In this document: positions 26,065-36,100 of the stretch, piece after piece
Layout of the letters: each line of letters starts with the position of its first letter
How positions within the stretch are numbered: position 1 is the first letter of the stretch
NCBI GenBank assembly: GCA_964577275.1
Contig: CAZNYR010000005.1
Span: 1 to 64,000 of the forward strand
DNA: 64,000 nt
DNA from: UBA2561 sp964577275
GTDB taxonomy: Bacteria; Bacteroidota; Bacteroidia; Cytophagales; Thermoflexibacteraceae
Direction of reading: 5' to 3'
Notes under the pieces: generated by a model
What the model was told of the DNA's origin: nothing
The model's input: only the letters and a program-made list of their open reading frames with translations
Database searches by the model: none
Translations under genes and position numbers: made by a program

Positions 26065-28722
26065 CCTGATTCCCAGCACCGTAACGTCATCACGTTGTTC
26101 TTTTTTGCCTTTGTGTGTCTGAAAATGATGGGCTAAAATTTGTTGTTGTTGGGCTAAGCATAGATGTGCATTTTGAATCAATAAATCCTTCAGTTTTCGA
26201 GAGCTAAATTTACGTCCTTGTGTGCTATTTTGGTCGGCAAAGCCATCAGTTGTCAGATAAATAACCGCTCCTTTTTTGAGTGTAAGTGTCTTATTTTCAA
26301 ATACTTGGCTATTTTGTGTACCACCTACTGATTTGCGATTACCTTTGATTTCGAGAATCTCGCCATTTGGCACATAATATAAAGGACGTTTTGCCCCACA
26401 AAACGTAATAACTATCTGATTATCAAGCTGTTCAATTACGATAAATCCCAAATCCATGCCATCAATATTGGCTTTTTCTTCTTGATGAAGTGCCTCCGCT
26501 AATTTGGTGTTCATGTGTGTTAGGACTTGAGCAGGGTCAAAAATCCGTTGTTCTCGAATAATCTGGTTCAGAATCGAAACACCAATCATCGACATAAACG
26601 CCCCCGGCACGCCATGCCCCGTGCAGTCGGCAACGGTCAAGAAAAATTTATTTTCCAATTCCGTAAACCAATAAAAATCGCCCGAAACGATGTCTTTGGG
26701 CAAATACAAAATGAAATATTCGGCAAAATTATTTTTCAACAAATTTTCGTTGGGCAAAATTGCTTTTTGGATACTTTCGGCATACCGAATGCTATCCGTA
26801 ATGCGGCGATTTTGGGTGGCAAGTTCTTTTCTGCGGCGTTTTTTTTCGGTAATATTGCGGTGCATTGCCGAAATCAATACTTCCTGATTGTATTCTAATT
26901 TGCTCAAAAGTACCTCACAATCAATTAGTTGGTTATCCGCCGTTTGGTGTTGCCACTCAAATAAATGTGTGCCTTTGTCCAAACATTGATTTAATTCATT
27001 GACAATCAGATAGTTAGAATGATTTTCTGGTGTTCCTGTGGTAAGCTGTTTTTCAGGCGAAAAATCTTCAAATTTCTTACCGATTAATTGATCAATCGTG
27101 CATCCGAATAAGTCGGCGGAAGCCTGATTACAATTGATGATGCGAGTATCTTTCATAATCCAAACCGACTCCCGTGCGCTAGAAAACACAAAACTCATTT
27201 GGCTCATAAGTAGCTGTTCCTCACGGCGTTTAGTAATATCGCGCGCCGAAATTCCTGCGCCGATAATGCGCTTATCCGCATCCCGAATCGGAAAATAAAA
27301 AATGACATAATAACTCATTTTGCCATGCCTTTCTCGTTTGATTTCTATTTCAAAATCAGTTCCTTCGCTCAAGACTTTGGTCAGATTTTCTTGAAGAATT
27401 TTTCGGTTCTGTCCCGTAGTCAAATCCAGTACGCTCATCCCAATTCGGATGTCGATGCCTTGTGTGGCATAAAATTCTCGTGCTAAATCATTGAATAACA
27501 ATAACTTAAATTCTTTATCAATGGCATAAATGCTTTTGTTATCGCCTTCGAGAAGCGCATCGGTGAGGCTTTTCTGACGGACTAATTCATCTTGCGCCTC
27601 TTTCATGGATGCCTGAATTGTTTCCATCTCTTCGATATTTTGCATCAATTCCTCTTCACTGGCGGCTAATTCGGTATTTTTGTTATGAATTTCTTGTTCA
27701 CGTTCTTTTTGCACCGTAATATCTTTAAAAAATACGGTATAAATCGTCCCTGATTTTAGTTTTGATTCATTCAAAGTAATTAGTACGGGTACATATTTAC
27801 CGTCTTTGGTCAAAATTTCTACTTCTTTAGAACGCCCAATGATTTTAGCTTCTCCTGTTTTCTGATAGTTTTCCATGTATTGGTCGTGGCGCAGTGCATA
27901 AATTTCAGGCATTAATAATTTAGCATTTTGCCCAATCGCTTCTTGACGTGAGTAGCCCCACATTTTTTCGGCAGCTTCATTAAAAAATTCAATCGTTCCG
28001 TTGGCATCCGCAATGACAATGGGGTCGAATGAGCCTTCGAGAATCTGCTCGTATTTTCGGATGATTTGTTCGTTTTGTTTGCGGGCTTCGGCAAGGGCTT
28101 GAGCTTGACGCAAAGAATCCGTTAGTAACTCCTTCGTTCCCAGCACATTAAGTACACTTTCGAGAGTTGCCGAAATGTTATGATTGAGCTTTTTGAGCAA
28201 TTCATATTTTTCGGATTCCAGCGGTTGCACAAAAAATAATTCCAATACACCAAAAACTATCTCGCTGAATATCAGGGGCATAATCAAGATTTCGGAGGCA
28301 CTTATCGGAATCGAACCCGACCTCAAAACGGTGTGTCCCGCTGGCAAATGTTGGAAATATTTAGTTTTGCCTGATTTGATGACCTCACCGATAATACCTT
28401 CGTGCATTCCAAACATTTTTTTTTCCAAATCATCCAGTTCAAAAACATACCCTGCGGTGGCTTGAACCACTTTTTTGCTCCGATTAAGGACATAAAAAAT
28501 ACCCTGAAATGCTCCCGTAAATTCTGCCGTTTTCCGCAAAACTTCTGCCGAAAAAACCTCTAAATCAGTATTATAATTTGCCCGAAGTAAGACATCAAAC
28601 TCATCTGCCACCTTATCCTCATACAGTCGTTTTTCGTAGGCTCGTTTAACGGCTTGATATTCTTGATGCAAGTCTTCGTAATTTTGGGAATAAATTGCAG
28701 GAATAATCTGTGAATCAGACAT
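26059..28722 (-). CDS. GAF-PAS-SpoIIE serine phosphatase
   Basis: 887 residues, cytoplasmic. A GAF-like region (about 50-190, with GMHEGIIGEVIKSGKTKYFQ) is followed by three PAS domains (about 215-335, 385-495, 505-625; S-box features such as EFFNEAAEKMWGYSRQEAIG) and short coiled coils. The C-terminal 230 residues are a PP2C-like SpoIIE domain: SGDFYWF, TVADCTGHGVPGAFMSMIG, a DGMDLGF strand, and TTDGFADQ with metal-binding Asp residues. Such phosphatases usually dephosphorylate an anti-sigma-factor antagonist, yet no STAS or anti-sigma gene adjoins it. It converges on the helicase gene with a six-base overlap of stop codons. Confidence 0.9.
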   Translation of the reverse strand: MSDSQIIPAIYSQNYEDLHQEYQAVKRAYEKRLYEDKVADEFDVLLRANYNTDLEVFSAEVLRKTAEFTGAFQGIFYVLNRSKKVVQATAGYVFELDDLEKKMFGMHEGIIGEVIKSGKTKYFQHLPAGHTVLRSGSIPISASEILIMPLIFSEIVFGVLELFFVQPLESEKYELLKKLNHNISATLESVLNVLGTKELLTDSLRQAQALAEARKQNEQIIRKYEQILEGSFDPIVIADANGTIEFFNEAAEKMWGYSRQEAIGQNAKLLMPEIYALRHDQYMENYQKTGEAKIIGRSKEVEILTKDGKYVPVLITLNESKLKSGTIYTVFFKDITVQKEREQEIHNKNTELAASEEELMQNIEEMETIQASMKEAQDELVRQKSLTDALLEGDNKSIYAIDKEFKLLLFNDLAREFYATQGIDIRIGMSVLDLTTGQNRKILQENLTKVLSEGTDFEIEIKRERHGKMSYYVIFYFPIRDADKRIIGAGISARDITKRREEQLLMSQMSFVFSSARESVWIMKDTRIINCNQASADLFGCTIDQLIGKKFEDFSPEKQLTTGTPENHSNYLIVNELNQCLDKGTHLFEWQHQTADNQLIDCEVLLSKLEYNQEVLISAMHRNITEKKRRRKELATQNRRITDSIRYAESIQKAILPNENLLKNNFAEYFILYLPKDIVSGDFYWFTELENKFFLTVADCTGHGVPGAFMSMIGVSILNQIIREQRIFDPAQVLTHMNTKLAEALHQEEKANIDGMDLGFIVIEQLDNQIVITFCGAKRPLYYVPNGEILEIKGNRKSVGGTQNSQVFENKTLTLKKGAVIYLTTDGFADQNSTQGRKFSSRKLKDLLIQNAHLCLAQQQQILAHHFQTHKGKKEQRDDVTVLGIRL

Positions 28723-28861
28723 TTATCGTGTATGTTTTTTTAGGAACTTGATACTTTCAACTTAGATTATTGGTAAAGACCATCAAAAAGATAGCCAAAA
28801 ACAACATAATCCGCAAATCCGCAAATTAGATAAGAAAAAAAAGAGGCGAAATCTATCATAA

Positions 28862-29323
28862 CTACTTCAAATCAGGCAAGACATACGGCAAATATTCATC
28901 AATATTTTCTCCATATTTGTAAATATCCCGAACGATGGTCGAACTAATATAAGCATATTCGGGCGATGTTATTAATAAAACGGTTTCTAATTTCCCTATT
29001 TTTTGATTTACCTGTGCAATCGTATTTTCATATTCAAAATCAGTGGTATTACGCAAGCCACGCAATAAATATCTTGCACCAATTTTTTGGGCAAATGCCG
29101 CAGTTAATCCTTGAAAAGCCTCTACCCGAATATTCGTATGGCTGGCAAAAGATTGTTTCATGCAATGAATCATGATGTCTAAATCAAAAAAACGCTTTTT
29201 GCTGGTATTTGACCCAATTCCGATAACTACTTCATCAAAAATCTGGCTGCCTCGTAGCGCAATATCTGCGTGTCCCTTCGTGAAAGGGTCAAAGGAACCG
29301 GGAAAAAGTGCAATTTTTTTCAT
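28862..29323 (-). CDS. coaD: Pantetheine-phosphate adenylyltransferase
   Basis: 153 residues from the ATG at 29323; an in-frame TTG one codon earlier is less likely. CoaD transfers AMP from ATP to 4'-phosphopantetheine in CoA biosynthesis. The nucleotidyltransferase motif is TKGH (15-18) after ALFPGSFDP. Further signatures are the RGLRNTTDFEYE segment and YISSTIVRDI near the C-terminus. It follows the DUF3822 gene by 19 nt, a neighbour pairing conserved in many Bacteroidota. Confidence 0.95.
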   Translation of the reverse strand: MKKIALFPGSFDPFTKGHADIALRGSQIFDEVVIGIGSNTSKKRFFDLDIMIHCMKQSFASHTNIRVEAFQGLTAAFAQKIGARYLLRGLRNTTDFEYENTIAQVNQKIGKLETVLLITSPEYAYISSTIVRDIYKYGENIDEYLPYVLPDLK

Positions 29324-29342
29324 CAATTTTTATGTTGCAGGG

Positions 29343-30218
29343 TTATTTTCCTAAAAAATATGCGCCTACTAACTCGAAATAAGCCCTCAAAGAATCAACA
29401 GGCATTCCCTCTATACCTTGAATTTGGGACGGCAGTTTCCCTAAAATGACTTCCGAAAAATACGTTTTGGCTTCTTGATAAAACACCGAACGGTCATCAA
29501 TTTGACCATAAAAATGAAGGCAGGCTTCCGAACGATTAATACCTAACTCCTTAGAAACCAATACGATATAATATATAAAATCAGTAACTGTTTGGCAAGA
29601 AAAGGCATTCGCAAATCTTATTTTGCCGTCCTCAAAGGTCGCTACATACAAAAAGTCTTTTTTCAATAATACATACAACTGATTGGAAATCAGACGGATA
29701 GGTAATTTGATAAGCCCCTTGATAAACGATGCTATATCATGCGTTAGCACTAAATTTTGACTATAATTATCAGATAACCAGTTCTTTAGAATTGACGAGC
29801 AGCCAAAAGCCGAAACTACGTGCTGTTCCTTAATCCAAATGCTTTCGGTGGTTTCCCGATGAGGATTCAAACTCGTATTCAATTTTAGAAATACAGTGGC
29901 ATTTTCGGACGTATAATATTGGTCTGGAATGAACGTATGTTTATGTGTCGAAATATTAACAATAATTTTTTTCCAAAACCCTACTCGTAAGCAATCGTGT
30001 TTATGGTAAATATTATTCAAAACAGTTACCAATTCTGCATCATTTGTTACATTGTCCAATTCGTAACTTTCATAAACGAGCATTTTTTGCGTTGCGCCGT
30101 CCATGACAATAAAATCAAACTGCCCAAATCCGATATTCAGGCAGTTGATATAATTTTCATAATCTGTTCCAAATTCGGAACTGCGTATATTTTGTCGAAG
30201 AATCGAAGTGGTTTTCAA
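29343..30218 (-). CDS. DUF3822 family protein
   Basis: 291 residues, most likely starting at the TTG at 30218, because the frame stops shortly upstream and the next Met is about 38 residues in. The chain has an actin-like ASKHA character: two halves with strand-rich segments, including a central LVLTHDIASFIKGLIK helix and YVLLKKDFLYVATFEDGKI in the second half. The order DUF3822-coaD on one strand is typical of Bacteroidota, where rsmD often lies between them. Here rsmD is absent and coaD follows by 19 nt. Function is unknown. Confidence 0.8.
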   Translation of the reverse strand: MKTTSILRQNIRSSEFGTDYENYINCLNIGFGQFDFIVMDGATQKMLVYESYELDNVTNDAELVTVLNNIYHKHDCLRVGFWKKIIVNISTHKHTFIPDQYYTSENATVFLKLNTSLNPHRETTESIWIKEQHVVSAFGCSSILKNWLSDNYSQNLVLTHDIASFIKGLIKLPIRLISNQLYVLLKKDFLYVATFEDGKIRFANAFSCQTVTDFIYYIVLVSKELGINRSEACLHFYGQIDDRSVFYQEAKTYFSEVILGKLPSQIQGIEGMPVDSLRAYFELVGAYFLGK

Positions 30219-30233
30219 ATCAAATAGGGTTAA

Positions 30234-30845
30234 TTATTTCTCAACTTTTTCGTCCCAGTTCCCTGCCGTAGTTGCTTCTTCTCTCGAACCAAAACGCAAG
30301 AATCGCCGTTTGGGGTTATCGTGGTCATCTTTTCGGGTTCTGTCCTCTGGATATTTATCGACCACCTCAATCAAATTCACAATCAATGTACCTTTTGTGG
30401 TAGTATCAGCAAAAACTTCAAATTTTTTGTCGCCTTTATTCGGAATATATTCCAAGCTATCAATGTTATACGGATTATGCGAACGTTTGAGTACATCCAG
30501 CGGATTTTCCGTGCCTAATGTGTCATAACTTACATAAATGCTATCGCCTTTCCATGCTTCACCTGCGGGGCGTTCAATAATGGTTTCGTTTTTCTGAACT
30601 CGATAGATTCGTCCATTTTGCAAGAAATACCGCAAAGAATCCCAGTCATCCGTATAACGTCCCTGCACATCAAGGTAGGCTCTTTCCGCATCCCGAATAA
30701 ACGAAAGTTTATCCGTAACTTGTTTTTCTCGTTTTTTGATGCTTTCCGCCTTATCAATCGTGCCTTGCACCCCAGCATAAAGTAAATATGCCAAACCGAA
30801 TACAATGGGATAAGTTAAAAGCGTAAATAGCGTTGTCTTTCTCAT
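30234..30845 (-). CDS. Membrane-anchored protein of unknown function
   Basis: 203 residues. One N-terminal hydrophobic helix (about 5-27, LLTYPIVFGLAYLLYAGV) anchors the protein. A charged helix follows (KAESIKKREKQVTDKLSFIRDAERAYLD), then RYTDDWDSLRYFLQNGRIYRV, a beta-rich tail and a polar C-terminus. The pattern of helix plus DAERAYLDVQGRYTDDWDSL resembles Bacteroidota proteins I only know as hypothetical; it is slightly pilin-like in layout but has no prepilin site. It sits 15 nt upstream of the DUF3822 gene and is part of the same operon. Confidence 0.72.
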   Translation of the reverse strand: MRKTTLFTLLTYPIVFGLAYLLYAGVQGTIDKAESIKKREKQVTDKLSFIRDAERAYLDVQGRYTDDWDSLRYFLQNGRIYRVQKNETIIERPAGEAWKGDSIYVSYDTLGTENPLDVLKRSHNPYNIDSLEYIPNKGDKKFEVFADTTTKGTLIVNLIEVVDKYPEDRTRKDDHDNPKRRFLRFGSREEATTAGNWDEKVEK

Positions 30846-31558
30846 GAATTTTGTATTTTATGCAATAATTACCAAATTTATGTATTTAAAATCATATTAG
30901 TCCATCATCCAACGGTGTGCCTTCATTTGCCTTCAGGTTGTCTGAATTACTTTGATTTACACCCACAAATATTTACATTTTTTCCGAAAAAATCAAAAAG
31001 ATTACTCATTTCTAACCATTTTTATTCTGCTCAACAAATTTTTATTTGCCCAAATAGAATTACGCCTCAAATCATACATCATACACTCCGAACTCAAACT
31101 TATTATTTTGCCAATCATTTGATAATAAATAAAGTCGTAGTTTGCGCTTACAATGTGATACAAAACAATGCCCCGTGCGTATCAAAAATTATCACATAAC
31201 AAATTCATTTTCAAATGTTTAGAAAATATACAAGAAATTCCAGATGACTTCAAAGAAATCGTTCAACAGCATATTTCAAAAAATTTATTTCGCTAATCCT
31301 TCAATGTACAAAATACGTAGAACTATACAAGATTTGGCTAAAAATACGATTTTATTCGTCAAAATGAAAACTTTTCAACCCGTAACAACTTGTTAGTCAT
31401 AACATTATATGTTTTTTTTTGTGTTGAAATGTCGTATCTTTTCGGAAATAGGAAAATCTTAAACAAAAGGTATATTCCATACAAACAAGATGATAGGATA
31501 ATACTTTTCACCAAAATTATCCTACATTTAAGAATTTCTAAACCTAAAATTGATTAAA
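30846..31558. other. Intergenic region of 713 nt
   Basis: The longest stretch without a firm gene. It holds a possible 42-codon ORF (31168-31296). The rest is AT-rich; I see no strong terminator, repeat array or RNA structure. Confidence 0.5.
31168..31296 (+). CDS. Possible small ORF of 42 codons
   Basis: ATG at 31168, TAA at 31294. The product starts MPRAYQKLSHNKFIFK and ends EIVQQHISKNLFR, with a helical, charge-balanced second half (LENIQEIPDDFKEIV). Composition looks protein-like, unlike the other short frames of this spacer, but the frame is bounded upstream by a nearby stop and no promoter is evident. It may be a small protein or the decayed end of a lost gene. Confidence 0.3.
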   Translation: MPRAYQKLSHNKFIFKCLENIQEIPDDFKEIVQQHISKNLFR

Positions 31559-32941
31559 ATGATTAGATGGATAAAAATGCTCTCTTTCGTAGCATTAGGA
31601 TTAGTTTTGCAAGCCGAATCATGCTCTGAATATACTGAAAATCAGTCAGTTACACAAAAATTAATTGACCCACCTTTTCAGGAAAAAAACCTAAACATTC
31701 AGCCTCAAACCCTAACTCTTGTGGCAACCCAAGGAGGTCAATTTGATTTCCCGAATGGTACGCAAATTTCTGTCCCCAAAGATTGCTTTGTGGATGCCGC
31801 AGGAAATCCGATTCAGGGCAACATAAAGTTGAATTATCGGGAATTTCATACACCAGCCCAAATTCTCGCAAGCGGAATCAAAATGACCTACGATAGTGCA
31901 GGGCAAACTCAATATTTTGAAAGTGCCGGAATGTTTGATATTCAGGGAGTTGATGCCAACGAAAACCCTGTTTTTATTGCCGAGGATAAGAAAATTGACC
32001 TTCAAATGGCTTCTTTTGTGGCAGGCAATTACAATTCCTATAAACTCAACGAAAATACAAAAAACTGGGAATTTATTACACAAACAACCCCCACCACTAA
32101 TTTCATAAAACAAGCGAAATTAGACGAAAAAGTACCTGCATCCTTGCGCCCGATTGAACCGCAAGAAATCGACCCGAAAGCCTTTGCTTTTGAACTGAAA
32201 ACGGATTTATCTAAATATCCTGAACTCCGAGAAATGGAAGGAGTTATGTTCCAATTTGCAGGCAAAGATGAAACACAAAACCCTGAAAATAAGCAAAATG
32301 CGTGGATTTGGGAAAAAAAATGGGGCGATGTAGGACTACAATGTATCGACCGAGAACATGGGCTTTTTAAATTGGAAATTAAAACCGATACTCAACAATT
32401 TGAAACCATTATTCGACCTGTTTTACGTGGAAAAGAATTGGAAAAAGCACGTCAGTTATTTGCCCAAAAAATGCAAGAGTTTGAAGCCGCCAAAATACAA
32501 CGCCTCACCGAGTCGAAACGGTTGGCGCATGAAGCGGATTTGCTGCGAAAATTTGAGGTGAGAGGCTTTGGAACGCATAATTTTGATGTCGTTATGCCTA
32601 TGAATCGCCGTCTAAATTTTGTCGCCGAGTTTGATTTCGGAAAAGAAATAGATTTGGACAAAAACGAGATTTCGATTTTTATGATTCCTCAAACTAATGG
32701 GTCGGCTGTTGTCCGATTTATGCCACAACATTGGAATAATTTTTGGATTCTGACCGATACACCCACAAAATTTCTTGCCATTTTGCCTAATCAAGAAGTA
32801 GCCGTTCTGAGCCAAAAAGAATTTGAAAAATTGGATAAAACAAAGATTCAGGCAAACGGAAAGGCAAAACTTACATTGGAAATTTTGCCAGAACCCATCA
32901 AAAATATGGATGATTTGACGCAAATCATTGCCAAACTATAA
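31559..32941 (+). CDS. Bacteroidota exported protein of unknown function, probably a lipoprotein
   Basis: 460 residues from the ATG at 31559. The N-terminus is a signal peptide (MLSFVALGLVLQ) with a Cys soon after (AESC), not a canonical lipobox. The next 140 residues resemble a beta-sandwich: GGQFDFPNGTQISVPKDCF, then GNIKLNYREFHTPAQILASG, then YFESAGMFDIQG. A SAGMF(D/E) motif and the preceding ASGI..M.YDS pattern are, as I recall, shared by a group of Bacteroidota proteins. A coiled region (about 290-330) with Lys/Glu/Ala follows, and beta strands lead to the end. Function is unknown. It is followed by a strong terminator. Confidence 0.78.
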   Translation: MIRWIKMLSFVALGLVLQAESCSEYTENQSVTQKLIDPPFQEKNLNIQPQTLTLVATQGGQFDFPNGTQISVPKDCFVDAAGNPIQGNIKLNYREFHTPAQILASGIKMTYDSAGQTQYFESAGMFDIQGVDANENPVFIAEDKKIDLQMASFVAGNYNSYKLNENTKNWEFITQTTPTTNFIKQAKLDEKVPASLRPIEPQEIDPKAFAFELKTDLSKYPELREMEGVMFQFAGKDETQNPENKQNAWIWEKKWGDVGLQCIDREHGLFKLEIKTDTQQFETIIRPVLRGKELEKARQLFAQKMQEFEAAKIQRLTESKRLAHEADLLRKFEVRGFGTHNFDVVMPMNRRLNFVAEFDFGKEIDLDKNEISIFMIPQTNGSAVVRFMPQHWNNFWILTDTPTKFLAILPNQEVAVLSQKEFEKLDKTKIQANGKAKLTLEILPEPIKNMDDLTQIIAKL

Positions 32942-32952
32942 TATCGAATTTT

Positions 32953-32997
32953 ATTCCGTCAGGTGCAATACGAGGATTGCGCTTGACGGAATTTTTG
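32953..32997 (+). terminator. Rho-independent terminator
   Basis: ATTCCGTCA (32953-32961) pairs with TGACGGAAT (32984-32992), with an inner GCAAT/ATTGC stem, and is followed by TTTTTG. Confidence 0.8.
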
Positions 32998-33130
32998 TGC
33001 CTAATTGATTCCAATAAATTTGTTAAAATAGTGATTTTTAAAGATTTTTTAGTAATAACCATATAAAATTTTTTTGCTTTTGGTGCGTTTTCAGATTACA
33101 TCCTCAAACTATTTACAACCCCCGAATGCT

Positions 33131-36100
33131 ATGCAATTTCGTATATTAATTTTTTTGTTGCTGTCAGGACAAACCCAGATGCTCTGCGCCCAGATTGGAA
33201 GCGACTTTTTGCCGATTCAAGTAGGGTATCGGTGGGGAATTATCAATACCAATGGAGATACGATTCTAACTCCAAAATATGATTTTATTGGTTTATTTGA
33301 TAAATTTGATTATGCACCTGTACGCCTAAATCACAAAATGGGATTGATTAACCCAAAAGGCAAATGGATTGTTAATCCTCAATTTGAAATTATCGAACCG
33401 CTCACAGCAAAATGGATTTTGGTCGGACATGATGACCACCAAAAAGGCGTACAAAATAAGGACGGTAAATTCATTATTTTACCTGATTATCAAGAAGTTA
33501 CAATCGTACAAGACCAATTTTTTCAGGTTAAAAAAGCAGGCAAATATGGATTATTTACTTTTGAAGGAATCGAAATTTTACCTCCAAATTTTGAACAAAT
33601 TTCATTCAGATATATCAATAATATTGTATTTTTCCAAGTTCAGCAAAATCAGAAATTTGGCTTATTTTCTGCAAACGGCACACAAATTTTGACATCTCAC
33701 TATCTTGACCTCAAACTCGTAACAAAGAATACGATTCTATCTCAAAATCAGCATAAAAAATGGGAAATCTGGGAGGCACAAACAGGCACAAAAATAATTC
33801 CCGAAGTTTGGACGACTTTCGAGCAAATTCATACCGATTTTATCGTACTTCAAAATCAAGTTATTTCCGATAAAAAAGCACTTTATTCCCTGATTACCAA
33901 TACGTTAATTACAAATTTGGTTTACGATGATTTCATTTTTTTGGAGGATTCATCCACCTATATTATTACCCAAAAAGGCGAAAAATTTGGCTTGATTTCT
34001 AAGACAGGAAGGTTGATTTTAGAGCCAAAATATGATGAATTTGCCACTATTGGTCAAGGCTTGATAAGTTATAAAAAAGACGGAATTTGGGGGGTAATGA
34101 ATCAGGAAGGCAAAAAATTATTTGCGCCCACTTTTCATGAAGTGATGCCCTTTCCGAACGGCTCTCCAGTTACAAAAGTCAGATTATCAAGAAGTTATGG
34201 GTTATTGAATCGGATGGGCAAATTGCTGACACGCGTAAATTATCGAAAAATTGAAGTGTACCAAAATAAAGCAAAATGCTACCTTCCAAATCAAATAACT
34301 GTGGTCGATTTTGATACCCATGGAAATTGGACAGATTCAATAACGTTCCATAACTATAAAACATTACATATCACGGGACAATTATCAAGCGAAATGCCTC
34401 GTATTTTTCGGGATAGCGTGCGGAGTTTGACTGTTCGGCAAAGACAAAATACGACTCCCTCGACTGGCTGGCAGGCTCGAATGGATAGAACATATTTTTT
34501 TGCGGATGCCAACGGACAAGCCGTTCGTAACCAAAATATTATCTTTTATGATGCCTATCGAGAAGATACAATACGCTCATTTTCAGTAGCTTGGCATCAG
34601 AAAACAAAGCAAAGTTATATTATTAATCAATCAGGAATCGTCAAAAAAAGTTTACCAATTTACGATATTCATTTGGCAGATTGGCAACAAGGTACGCACG
34701 CACGTGCGATTATAGATAATCTACTAAATCCTACTGGAAAAATTCAGCCGATAACCGCCACAGGCTACGGAATGTATGCTTTGGTTACGAATCAAGGAAA
34801 CTTGATTTCGACATTGCCTGTCAAAAACACGTCCAATGAAAGCACAAAACCCGTTCGGTATCAACGAATTACGTTTATTGATGATTTTTTTGAAGACCTC
34901 GCTCCCGTGAATTTGAATGGAAAACTCAAAACATTAATTTCTGAAAATGAATCGAAACGAGATTCCGTTTTTGATTTAGAAAGTGATGCCGTTTTTTTTC
35001 CTGATACTAAAATGCGGGTTTTTGGCGGTTCTTGGGGATTTATTAACCGAAAAGGCGAATTAATTATTCAACCTAACTATGAATTTGTGCGTAGGTTTCG
35101 GCATGGTAAAGCCATCGTAAAGCAAAACGGAAAATGGGGAGTCATTGATAAAAATGAGAAGGTAATTATTCCTATTAAATATGATTTTATTGATTATCTT
35201 CCCGAATCAGATGAACGATTTTTCATCCTGACCGCTGATTCAAGACGCTTTGGATATGTGGATGCAAATGGACGAATTTTGCTGGAGGCTGATTTTGAAA
35301 ATGTTGGTAAATTTAGTCAAAATATCGTTCGCATTCAGAAGAACAAAAAATGGGGTTTTCAAAACTTGGAAACAAACTATCAAATTGATTTTCAGTATGT
35401 TAAGGCAAAAGATTTTCACGAAAATTTGGCGGGCGTTGCCGTTTTTACACCTGAAAATCACTTGCTTTGGGGATTTATTGATACCTTAGGAAATTGGGTT
35501 ATCGAGCCAAAATATTCGATGGTAGGAAACTTTCGGAACGGACGAGCAAGCGTCAAAATTGGGAGCAAATATGGGTTTATTGATAGCACAGGCAAAATTG
35601 TCATTAAACCAGATTACAAAGAAGTTTCAGATTTTCAGAATGAGGTTGCTATTGTACGAAAAAAGTACAACTACGGAATAATTAATCTACAAGGGAAAAA
35701 ACTAACTCGTTTTCGGTATAAAAAAATTAATACTTTTAATGAACAAGGCATTGCAATTGCTCAAAAACCCAATATGCGTCTGGGATTACTCCAAAGAAAT
35801 GGCAATAAATTATCCAAATTTCATTACGCCAAAATAGGACTTTTTCGGGAAAACTTGATAAATGTTAAACGATTTCATCGCAATATTTACAAGCGAAAAA
35901 GTGGTTTTCTAAATTTATTAGGCGAAGAGGTCATTGCGCCTAAATTTCATCATGCAGGCAATTTTGAAAATGGACTTGCACCCGCACAACTGACCACAAA
36001 CGGAAAATGGGGATTTATCAATACTTCGGGTGAATTTGTGATTGCCCCCAAATATGCCGTAGCCTCTGATTTTCAGGATAATAGAGCGTTGGTATCCGAA

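Noticed and set aside
28302..28325. tRNA-like GGAATCGAACCC string
   Set aside because: Lies inside the GAF/PAS phosphatase gene, and no acceptor stem or cloverleaf can be formed around it.
30915..31199. 94-codon plus-strand frame in the long spacer
   Set aside because: Ile/Asn/Cys/His-rich with no domain pattern; looks like random AT-rich sequence.
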